NCBI GenBank assembly: GCA_015039315.1
Contig: WIDE01000125.1
Location: 24,190 to 88,189 of the forward strand
Length of the DNA: 64,000 nucleotides
Direction: 5' to 3'
From: Clavulina sp. PMI_390
Taxonomy: Eukaryota > Basidiomycota > Agaricomycetes > Cantharellales > Hydnaceae
A program made the position numbers and the translations under genes. This document shows, piece after piece, positions 54,992-64,000 of this stretch; the stretch's first letter is position 1; each line of letters opens with the position of its first letter. Below the pieces are notes generated by a model. The model saw nothing but the letters and a program-made list of their open reading frames with translations, had not been told where the DNA came from and did not search any database.

Positions 54992-57350
54992 ATGCGGTTC
55001 CTACCCGTGTTCAGCACACTCCTCTCCCTGGGGCTTCACCTCCCGGCTGCAAATGCGTTCGTGCTCCCTCCCGGCGAGAAGTTCAACCTTGAGGGGAGGG
55101 CTGACGCGAGCGACAAGCTCGTCTTCTGCCACTTCATGGTGTGTATTATGGCGCGTCTGAACCGTAGTCAGCTAACTGAGAGGCTCCCCTCATTTTTGCC
55201 AGATTGGCATCGTTGCTGACAGGACCAGCTCTGCAGACTTCGACTCAGATATGCAGCGCGCCAAAAGTCTAGGGATCGACGCATTTGCGCTCAATATTGG
55301 CGTGGACTCGTACACTGATCAGCAGCTCGGTTATGCTTATGAGTCTGCAGCCAACAACGGTATGAAGGTAGGTCTCCGATCCATTTTTTATGTGGCTTCT
55401 TTTATTTTGATCCTTACTATTGTCTTCTACTTTCAGGTCTTCATATCCTTTGACTTTAACTGGTACAGCGCCAGCTCTGGCGCTTCTGCAGTTGGTGCCA
55501 AGATTGCCCAGTACGCGTCCCAGTCGGCTCAGTTGTACATTGGTTCCGCGGTATTTGCGTCATCTTTTGCTGGTGATGGCGTTGATGTCGCGACCATTCG
55601 GAGCACTGCTGGTGTCGACGTCTTCTGGGCCCCCAACTTCCACCCCGGCCAAGGCGACTTTACCCAAGTACAGGGTGCATTGAACTGGATGGCGTGGCCG
55701 AATAACGGCAACAACAAGTGCGTGTGATATGGATTCGATGTATCCGAGTTATACTAGCTGACAAAGTCTCGATTACCAGGGCCCCCGATGCGAGCGGTAA
55801 CATTAGCGTAATCGCCGGTGACGAGAGCTACGTATCTGTTCTGGGTGGCAAGCCTTTGATCGCTCGTAAGTCATTTATCAACAACACTTTGGCTTCGCGA
55901 TTGTCTGACCTGTCCTTGATCTAGCCGCCTCTGGCTGGTTCTCCACTCACTTTGGCCCCGAGGTATCCTACAGCAAGAACTGGGTGTTCCCTGGTGACCT
56001 CCTCTGGTACAACCGATGGGTTGAAATCCTTTCCGAGAAACCTCAATACATTGAAATCATCACCTGGAATGACTAGTGAGTATGAAATGATGCTCTCCGA
56101 TTCTAGTTCTTTTGGTAATCAATCCTCATTAGCGGCGAATCCCACTACATTGGCCCACTCTCGTCGCCGCACAACGACGATGGTAACTCGAAGTGGGTGA
56201 ACGATATGCCCCACAATGGATGGCTTGACATGGCCAAGCCCTTCATCGCTGCCTGGAAAGCCGGTGCCTCTGCCCCCACCATCACCTCTGACCAGATTAT
56301 CTACTGGTATCGCATTGCTCCAAGCAGTCTTGACTGTGACGCGACTGATACCACCATGCAAGCCGCCAACAATGCTTCTGGTAATTACTTCGAGGGCAAG
56401 CCAAATGGCTGGCAGACTTTGGAAGATGCGGTCTTCATTGTCCCCATGCTTACGAGCGCTGGTACCATCATCGTGAACTCTGGCGGTAATGAATATATCT
56501 ATAACGCCCCTGCCGGAGCAAGTGCATTCCAGGTCCCCATGGGGATCGGCTCACAGTACTTCGAGCTGCAAAGGAATGGTGCCTCCGTCATGAGTGCGAC
56601 CTCCCTCAAGCAGATCCTCAACGAGTGCCCATGCGGGTGGGTGCATTTCTCCCCCATCCGCCGCTTATCTGACCCTTGCTAACTCACCACTACTTGCAGT
56701 ATCTATAACTTCAACGCTTATGTCGGCACCGTCCCCGAAGGAACTCGTGATGTTCTCGCTGCTGCTGGTCTCACTTCATTCGCGAACGGTCTGAAAGTCT
56801 CATGCGCAGCCACACCCTCACTGGCTACCACGCCCCCTGCCACTACCGCCGCCACTGCAACGTCAACTATTGGAGGCGGTACCAGCGGGCCAACGAGCAC
56901 CTCCAGCGCTTCAGGTACGACAACGACCACTACCACCGCTGGCTCAACCACCACCACAGCCACGACTACCACGAAGGGGACGACTACTACTACAAGCACT
57001 AGCACGAGTTCTGCAGCATCTTCCACAAGCACCCTTGGCCCTGTGGATTGCAGTGGTGTTGTGACTTGGACTGATGACACCAGCTTTGATGGTGGATCCA
57101 TCGTCCAATACAGTACGTATTCGTGCCTATCTGCCCACAAGCACCCACTCACCGATTGTGATCGACTTACGTCCGAACAGATGGTATTGAGTACAAAGCC
57201 CAATGGATCAATTATGACGAGGAACCAGATCAGGGTGTCAAGTACGTTATCTCGCGAGCTGTTAGGAAAATCAGCAGTTCTAACATCACGACTTGCTTAA
57301 ACCTCTTCAGCATTTATTACGTCTGGCAGCCCGTTGGCTACTGTGAATAA
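54992..57350 (+). CDS. Secreted GH71 alpha-1,3-glucanase (mutanase), gene 2
   Basis: Closest relative of gene 1, with the same exon layout. Signal peptide MRFLPVFSTLLSLGLHLPAANA; 'VFISFDFNWYSASSGASAVG', 'VFWAPNFHPGQGDF', 'EIITWNDYGESHYIGPL' and 'WVNDMPHNGWLDMAKPFIAAW' are intact. The linker is Thr-rich, and the C-terminal module reads 'DCSGVVTWTDDTSFDGGSIVQY', 'NGIEYKAQWINYDEEPDQG', 'IYYVWQPVGYCE'. I chose ATG 54992 over the in-frame ATG at 54977 because it aligns with gene 1 and begins the signal peptide directly. Extracellular; may serve wall remodelling, mycoparasitism or alpha-glucan use. Confidence 0.92.
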
Positions 57351-58531
57351 GATCCATTGTCTCGTGCGTTATGGATCATTACAGGCCACTTGTCCAATGC
57401 GGGCCCGTGACTCCTTTCATCAAATGGCTACCAGCGCAAATTTCGTCTTCATGCTCTTTCCCATTCAGTTTTGGTTCTATTTTGCCAGTGATGGTCTGCT
57501 ATCGTATCGTGTTGTACATGTAACAGCTACAGGGGATGGATTCGAAACATGTTGAATACCCTTCATCGAAATACATTGCGTACGATTCGAACTGCTGTCC
57601 TTGACCACTATCATTCATGTCAGGGTTTGACAAGAGGTGTGGTGGAGTGCACCTTTGTTTGGCACATCCCGATGCCAACACTCGCCCGATAATCCCTGTG
57701 GCCACCGAGCATGCACTTCTCTTCTATTAATCCGCCATCATGGAAGCACTCGAGCCCCATAGGCGCCTTCTCAGCGGCCTCAACCATATCCAGAATAATT
57801 AAGCGCTGAATGAGAACTCGGATGTTTTTGTCGCCCCAACACTTCATTGAGTTAGGGGCGCCTTCACAAGCTCCAATCTATACTCAATCTTGTTACCATC
57901 GATAAAAACATCACCCAAGTGTCGGGCGCGCCCAACCAACAACAACCACGAGAGATCTGGTAATGACAGGTCTTCCTCTCCCAAACTCCTGGCTTGCATC
58001 ATAACCCAAGCATAGGGTTAAAGCAGTGGCTGAGCCGAATAGAAGAGTTGCGTAGGGCAGCGCGTCGAAGGACTACAAGTTTTACGCAATATTCTCCTCT
58101 GACGTCCTGAGGTATCTCTTCATTTTTTTGATCTTGAGAAGTATCTGACTGCTAATCTATTCACGAACAGTCAGAGTATGTGTACGACCCGGTCATCGAA
58201 ATATCCCATGGGTTGATGGCGCACTCGCGTTGGCCAGCCAACATGTTATACATATCTGCTTCGGCCCGCGATGGCGAAGGTTGTCGGGCAGGGTGCTTGC
58301 AACCAATTTGATGCCCAACCTTCCGACACTCCACCGCCGAAACGTCGCCAAGACTTCCCACGATACTTATCAATGTTTCCATATCCTGGGGGAGTACCGA
58401 ATGCTAATCTACACTTCGGGCTCGGCCATAAATTCACACCATAGGACAGCCGCATATCTGACAAGCCTATAAACTCAGCTCAAAATTCAAGCAATCGTTT
58501 TTCCTCCGTTGTTCCAGTGACTTTGCTCAGC
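57351..58531. other. Intergenic between GH71 genes 2 and 3
   Basis: 1.2 kb. The minus strand at about 57640-57910 gives coherent-looking peptides ('DVFIDGNKIEYRLELVKAP', 'APMGLECFHDGGLIEEKCMLGGHRDY') in more than one frame, perhaps a relic of a gene that I do not recognise. Otherwise nothing seen. Confidence 0.35.
58468..58474 (+). promoter_or_regulatory. TATA-like box of GH71 gene 3
   Basis: TATAAAC, 64 bp before ATG 58532. The 36-bp block of genes 1 and 2 is not found at the matching distance. Confidence 0.45.
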
Positions 58532-60858
58532 ATGCGACTTCTATCCTCTGTCGCAAATCTGCTCGCAGTAGGGCTCCGCCTGTCGACCGCGAATGCCTTT
58601 GCCGTTCCTCCTGGGGATGATTTCAACCTTGAGGAGAGGGCCTTTGCGAATGAAAGGCTGGTCTTCTGCCATTTCATGGTACGTCTCGTTACACCATACA
58701 AGAAGAGTATATCAACCCAGCTGTTTTATTCAAGATTGGTATCGTCGCCGACCGAACGAGTGCATCTGATTACGATGCGGACATGCGACGCGCCAAGAGC
58801 ATGGGAATCGACGCTTTCGCTCTCAACATCGGGACCGACACTTACACTGATCAGCAGCTTGGTTTTGCATATCAGTCTGCAGCCAAGAATGGCATGAAGG
58901 TTCGCATCCTAATTACTTTTCTGTTCGCTTCCCTCCTTTCTCAACAATGCGCGCGACTCGTACGATAGGTCTTCATCTCATTTGACTTCAATTGGTACAA
59001 CCCTGTCACCAATGCCTCTGCAGTTGGTGCTAAGATCGCTCAGTATGCGTCTCAGCCGGCCCAACTCCGCATTGGATCGTCTGTCTTCGCGTCATCTTTC
59101 TCAGGGGACGGCGTGAATGTTACCACCATTCGAGAAAACGCCGGCGTACCCTTGTTCTGGGCCCCCAACTTCCACCCTGGTCAAGGCGATTTCACTCAGG
59201 TCCAAGCTGCATTGAACTGGATGGCGTGGCCAAACAATGGCTATAACAAGTGCGTGCGATTCGGAGCTTCATATAATGGAAGGTATTGTCCAAAGCTCAT
59301 GGCCGTTTTATCCAGAGCCCCGGATGCAAGCGGTAACATTAGTGTCATCGCTGGAGATGAGAGCTATATCACTGCTCTCAATGGAAAGCCATTGGTCGCT
59401 CGTGAGATACTTGTTTCCCATTTTTGTGTGTAGCGCATTTTCTCACCGGGATCGATACATAATAGCTGCGTCTGGCTGGTTCTCCACGCACTACGGGGCT
59501 GAAGTTCCCTACAGCAAAAACTGGGTATTCCCTGGCGACCTGCTCTGGTATAATCGATGGGTCGAGATTTTGCAGGAGCAACCTCAATACGTTGAGATCA
59601 TTACCTGGAACGATTAGTGAGTGTAGTACTTGCCTGGACCGTTCGAGGGGCTGACACCTCGACGTCCCCATCCCAGTGGTGAATCGCACTATGTTGGACC
59701 CTTGTCTTCACCTCATAACGACGACGGGAACTCCAAATGGGTGAATGATATGCCGCACAACGGTTGGCTTGACATGGCCAAGCCCTTCATCGCCGCCTGG
59801 AAAGTCGGAAGCTGCAGCCCTATTATCACCTCCGACCAAATTGTCTACTGGTACCGCGTGGCTCCAAGCACTGTGAACTGCGATGCTACTGATACCACGA
59901 TGAAACCGGCCGATAACAGCAGCGGTAATTACTTCGAGGGCAGGCCATCGGGTTGGCAAACCATGCAAGACGCAGTGTTCGTCGTCCCTCTGCTTACTCA
60001 TGCTGGCACAATTGTCGTGAAATCCGGCGGTAATGAGTACATTTATCACGCCCCCGCTGGTGCAAGCGCGTTCCAGGTCCCCATGGGTTTCGGCTCCCAG
60101 CACTTCGAGCTCCAAAGGAATGGTGCTACTGTCATGAGCGCTACCTCACTAAGGGAGATCCTTGATGCCTGCCCATGCGGGTCAGTGTCGGTTTTACGAT
60201 TCAGCACCCATCTTTTGGTTCTGATTAGTTTCCTTTTCCCCTTCACAGTCTTTACAACTTTAATGCCTATGTTGGCACTGTGCCTGAGGGGCCTCGCGAC
60301 GTTTTAGGCCCTGACAGTCTCACCCAACTGACAAACGGCTTGAACGTATCGTGTGCTGCTACACCCTCGCTTGCCAGCACGCCCCCTGCGACCACCACCG
60401 CTACTTTCACCTCTACTATCGGAGGCGGGACAAGTGGTCCGACAATTACCTCTACTACGTCTGGCATGTCAAAGACCACAATCACCAGCAAGCCTACGGC
60501 CAGCGCCACGAGCACAAGCTCTACCGCGTCTTCCACGAGCACGCACGGTCATGCGAATTGCTCCGGAGTCATTACTTGGAGCGCTAGCATCAAATTCGAT
60601 ATTGGCTCGATCGTTCAGCATAGTGCGTGTCAGCTCACTTTTGTCCTAAGTTTTTGCTCACCCATTCTTTCTGCTAACATCTTGTTCCTGCCTAATAGAC
60701 GGCGTTGAATACAAGGCACTGTCCACGCAATCGAACAAGGAGCCGGGCTTGAGCCTCAGGTATGTGGAGTCCTTACATATTGATGCTATCAAAATATCTG
60801 ACCCACTATCATATTTAGCATATCCTCTGTCTGGCAAGTCGTTGGTTACTGCACATAA
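58532..60858 (+). CDS. Secreted GH71 alpha-1,3-glucanase (mutanase), gene 3
   Basis: The most diverged of the three. Signal peptide MRLLSSVANLLAVGLRLSTANA; 'VFISFDFNWYNPVTNASAVG', 'LFWAPNFHPGQGDF', 'EIITWNDYGESHYVGPL' and 'WVNDMPHNGWLDM' are kept. The Thr/Ser linker is shorter than in genes 1 and 2. The C-terminal module is altered: 'NCSGVITWSASIKFDIGSIVQH', then 'NGVEYKALSTQSNKEPGLS' where genes 1 and 2 have 'KAQWINYDE.PDQG', ending 'VWQVVGYCT'. Loss of the aromatic Trp/Tyr there suggests weaker or different carbohydrate binding. Intron positions agree with genes 1 and 2. Confidence 0.9.
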
Positions 60859-61129
60859 CCCCCGTCTTGTCGGCACTTAGTCTGGCAGCAACATTTTGGC
60901 TAGTATCATGGTATTAGGCGCTTCTGACCGAGCTTTCAGTAATTATATAAGTAGCTTTGCCTTCGATGGCTATATCCACTCCTGTCCTTAGTGGCTTTCT
61001 CGCAAGTATTGTGGTATTATTTTGTCTGACTGAGTATGGATGATTACGAAGTATTTTTTCCATCCAATATACCCTGATCGAATAGACCGCCTGTATCTAT
61101 GCCGAATCTATCCGAGTTCATCCACGTTA
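60859..61129. other. Intergenic between GH71 gene 3 and the reductase pseudogene
   Basis: Under 300 bp, convergent 3' flanks; nothing else seen. Confidence 0.4.
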
Positions 61130-62899
61130 TTACAAACTCTCAGGGAATCGCTTCCTGATTGACCCTAGTGTATCAGCGAGTGTCTTGCCAAGCTCGTGAT
61201 GGGCATACTCCAACCCAAGTACTCCTTTGGAGCGTGAGTTGTCGTACGTGATGTACTTGGATGGGTCGGCGGCCCCAGAATAACCTTCGGGGATATTGGC
61301 TACCCCAACCGCCCGCAGTGCATCATCTAGACAATTGGAAGTGGGATATTGATCGCTCAGATAGGTGTGGTAAATAGGATTTTTGATTCACTCACAGGTG
61401 TCTTGCCAACTGAACGATCCAACTGAGAGAATAAACCTCAAACCTCCAGCTTTTTCTTTCATAAGCGCCAAAGAATGCGCGAGGGCTACATCGCGGACAT
61501 CAACCCACCCTCCCACATAGGAGACCGCAGCCTCCTTTGCAGGGATGTTTTGGAGAGCACGATAGAACTGTCCAACAGACTCATTGAGCTTATCTACCCC
61601 AGAGAGCTCTTGGATTAGGGGCTAAATTTAAAAGAAAATATATTGTCATGATGGGTTCTGTTCGTGTAGTTGTTACTGCACTTACCCCAAAGATCTGGAG
61701 TTCGGAGCATCGGAGGTGAGTTCAGTGTAGGAATAGTGTGGAAAAGGTGCGACATACGTAAGGCGGGTTCATCGTCGCAAGGTCGAATTTGATGGCCTCT
61801 TTATTGCTCTCCATGAATTCCCAAGCTGCTTTTTCGGCAAGGGTCTTTCTGGAAATCCTCGAGATGTTTTAGCACTAATAATATGAGTCATTTAGGTCGA
61901 TCGGAACGCACGAGCCACGATATTTGTCCCCTGGAGCAGCGTCCCTGCCAAGCTTTTCGATCTGAGCAGGAGAGCTCGTGTTCCAGTCTGCCTGCAGATT
62001 CGGAGAAGCATAAGTCCCGCCGCAGGGTGCATAATGAAATTTCCAATGGTACCTCAGTGCATGTGTATGGGCCAGGTCTGGGAGCCAAAAGCGAGGCTGC
62101 TGAAGAAGTGATCACGACACGCTTCACTGATGGGCTAGGGGATGTACATTCGAAAGTGTACAGTGTCAATGGAAAGACAGTTTTGCCCGCTTGAGTAAGT
62201 GCCTGGACTCACGCATTTTTTACTACCGATTTTAGGATACCCACTGTTCCAGATACAGCTGGGCCCACAAGCTCTTTAGGGTCGTCCGCCTTGAACTAGG
62301 TAGGAGAGATGCGTCGTTGTTTGAGAATCCAAGCAAGTTGAAGAGGCGAAAAGGAAGCCTTCAAGAACAAGAGCTCACATGGAATGGAGATGCAGTGTGG
62401 AGCACACCGTCGACACCCTTGACGGCCTCGTCAAAGGCGTCCTCCTTCTCGATATCGGGAACTATGATGTAGGTGAATTTTCCTTTATGGTTCTCGTAAA
62501 GGTTCACAAGGTATTCTCCCTGTTCGGGTGAGTAGGTTGGGTTCATGACCGAGGGAATACGTCATTCGAGTGGATATATTGAACAAAGTCGAGCATTCAT
62601 CCCAGCCAAACCAAATATTTTATTCGCCGATATGAGAATTATGACAGATTTGTTTATTTCCATTAGACAGAGCTTCTGCGGTGAATCAGTGGGCTGAGAC
62701 ACACCTTTGACTGGGATCGGACTGTTGATCGAGACATGACATTTCATGAGTTTGTCCACTGACATACGCCACTAGGTTAGAGCTCACCAGTCCCAACGAC
62801 CTCGAACCCATCAGCTAGCAGCTGCGATATACAGTGTGTAGCGAGAAAGCCGGAGGCACCAGTGACAAGGACTTTGGCAGGAGCTTAGATAGATGGCAT
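61130..62899 (-). pseudogene. NAD(P)-dependent aldehyde/ketone reductase (DFR/GRE2-like extended SDR), damaged
   Basis: Exon 1 encodes 'KVLVTGASGFLATHCISQLLADGFEVVGT' (Rossmann T-G-x-x-G-x-x-A), but the putative start MPSI is followed by TAA (62887-62885). After exon 1 about 220 bp lack a usable acceptor in phase with exon 2 ('GEYLVNLYENHKGKFTYI', 'GVDGVLHTASPFH'). Later exons are healthy and splice in frame: 'FKADDPKELVGPAVSGTVGIL', 'SVKRVVITSSAASLL', 'APGDKYRGS|KTLAEKAAWEFME' (catalytic Y-x3-K kept across an intron), 'DVALAHSLALMKEKAGG' and C-terminal 'GKTLADTLGSIRKRFPESL'. So the 5' end carries at least two lesions while the rest is little decayed. A different upstream first exon could rescue it; I could not find one. 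Confidence 0.7.
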
Positions 62900-63388
62900 C
62901 TCTTCGATGGCGCTAAGTACAAACGGTGGGGTAGCTTGGGTGACAGTACCGACGGGGGTAGAAGGTTCTTGTAGATGAAAAGGTGACGGTTTCGAGCTTG
63001 CTTTTCAAGGGTTGGGAGAACAGTGGAGGTCTTGGTGGCCTCCACCTCTCGGAGCCGGGAGTGGTTCGGCCCGTGGTCATCCTATGAGCAACTACTGACT
63101 CGGCCGAGGGGAGAAAACTAGAACTCCAATGGTTCTAAGGATGCGGCTATTATTAACAGTGACGAAATCATAGATAACATGAACGGCAAATTGGTAGTGA
63201 CGGGCATGTGGATCCCCCAGCAAGCGCCCCAAGCCACAGCCGATCCACCGCGCTGGCCATCACCACAGAGAAGGAACATCTTTTGCATCCACTTCGAGAA
63301 TCTACACTGGACGTAGTTAGCTCAGCGCTCCTTCCTCCATCAATGCAATAGATGCCATGCAAGAGATGATGGTGGATATAATTTCAAA
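62900..63388. other. Intergenic upstream of the reductase pseudogene
   Basis: About 490 bp with short open frames only; no domain recognised. Confidence 0.4.
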
Positions 63389-64000
63389 GGGAAAAGCTAT
63401 TTGACACCCCCCAGGTGTTACCACCTCCCCCTCCGGCCCGAGAGCATCCGACCGTAAACCCTGCATGGGGAGGGGTGGTAGCTATCGAGCACCCCCATGA
63501 TCGGGCAGGGTTCAGAGCGACCACTGGTAATCAAATTGGTGATTAACCAAGGGGGCATTGATTATACGGAGATCAGTATCGAGTTCTTATATCTACATAG
63601 CTCGTACCAGAGTACTATATTGTAGGTGATGATGTATCGCTATGTGCTTCATCAATAATGCTAGCTTGAAACTGAGAGATTCATAGCAGTTGGATGTTGA
63701 ATCATCTTCTAGCAAATCCGGACCTTCTCTTAGATCGCTTTGAGAACGGATTAAGTCAGTAGCATGGGCGCGATGCTCCCTTGAAGCTCATGAGCGACGA
63801 GAATTGTTCTGTCGCACGCTGACTCAAATTTCATATAATGGGAGCAGTCAGTGCTTGGGCGCTGAGATCTTGCGGTGGCAGAATGTCGATCTCCGAGGTT
63901 GGTTGATCGCCGATCACACGTTATTTGACCAATAATGAGGGGGTCTTAGGACCCCCCGGGGGAGGTGGTAGCACCTGGGGGGTGTCAAATAGCTTTTCCC
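63389..64000. mobile_element. Non-autonomous TIR element (at least 612 bp), reaching the window edge
   Basis: A 43-bp inverted repeat with one mismatch: GGGAAAAGCTATTTGACACC... at 63389-63431 and its reverse complement at 63958-64000. The inner part has no transposase frame and looks like a MITE. The target duplication cannot be read because the right end coincides with the last base of the window; the left flank is ...ataatttcaaa. Superfamily not assigned. Confidence 0.8.

Noticed and set aside
61880..62195. Frame disruption within the reductase around the catalytic tyrosine
   Set aside because: Two normal introns account for the frame changes, and Y-R-G-S-K is intact after splicing; only the 5' lesions are retained as evidence of decay.
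1..64000. CRISPR arrays, bacterial operons, tRNA or rRNA genes, telomere repeats
   Set aside because: No regular direct-repeat/spacer pattern, no cloverleaf or ribosomal sequence and no TTAGGG-type array noticed; gene structure is eukaryotic throughout.

Overview
This window looks like nuclear DNA of a filamentous basidiomycete (Agaricomycetes). Genes are split by many short GT-AG introns (about 50-90 nt), there are many F-box/leucine-rich proteins, and secreted GH43 and GH71 enzymes are present. The protein style is reminiscent of Rhizoctonia/Ceratobasidium (Cantharellales), but that placement is an impression, not a database result. I saw no bacterial operons, CRISPR array, tRNA or rRNA.

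Layout. Positions 1-8.3 kb hold a tandem segmental duplication of a glycine-rich-domain (GRDP/DUF1399-type) gene. One copy is cut by the window edge and has lost its ancestral start codon; the other is complete. Each copy is followed by a seven-transmembrane (7TM) gene, intact in one unit (7.6-9.3 kb) and reduced to a fragment in the other (3.1-3.4 kb). Positions 10.0-12.75 kb encode an intact 10-exon tyrosyl-DNA phosphodiesterase 1 (TDP1). It is divergently paired with the first of three tandem F-box genes (12.9-19.6 kb), whose duplication also copied the 5' end of TDP1. A 399-bp hAT-type MITE with a perfect 8-bp target duplication splits the first exon of F-box unit 1.

Positions 20.9-40.4 kb contain a second 7TM gene, two tandem F-box genes with a conserved last exon, a third 7TM gene, a DUF4112 protein, a second TDP1-fold gene, two more F-box-like genes (convergent) and a small C2H2 zinc-finger gene. 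The second TDP1-fold gene has nine in-frame exons but has lost the catalytic residues of both HKD motifs, so it looks like a conserved pseudoenzyme.

Positions 41-61 kb form a secreted carbohydrate-degradation cluster: three GH43 arabinanase-type genes, three GH71 alpha-1,3-glucanase (mutanase) genes with a C-terminal carbohydrate-binding-like module, and a transaldolase between the first two GH43 genes. Decayed GH43 and transaldolase pieces lie around 41.1-41.5 and 53.4-53.9 kb. Arabinanase plus transaldolase suggests use of plant-cell-wall pentose; GH71 acts on fungal-type alpha-1,3-glucan. Clusters of CGGWCCG palindromes sit upstream of two GH43 genes. The right end holds a damaged NAD(P)-dependent reductase pseudogene (61.1-62.9 kb) and a terminal-inverted-repeat element (63.39-64.00 kb).

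Exon boundaries were derived by hand. Those quoted with exact exon lists keep frame throughout; the others are approximate.
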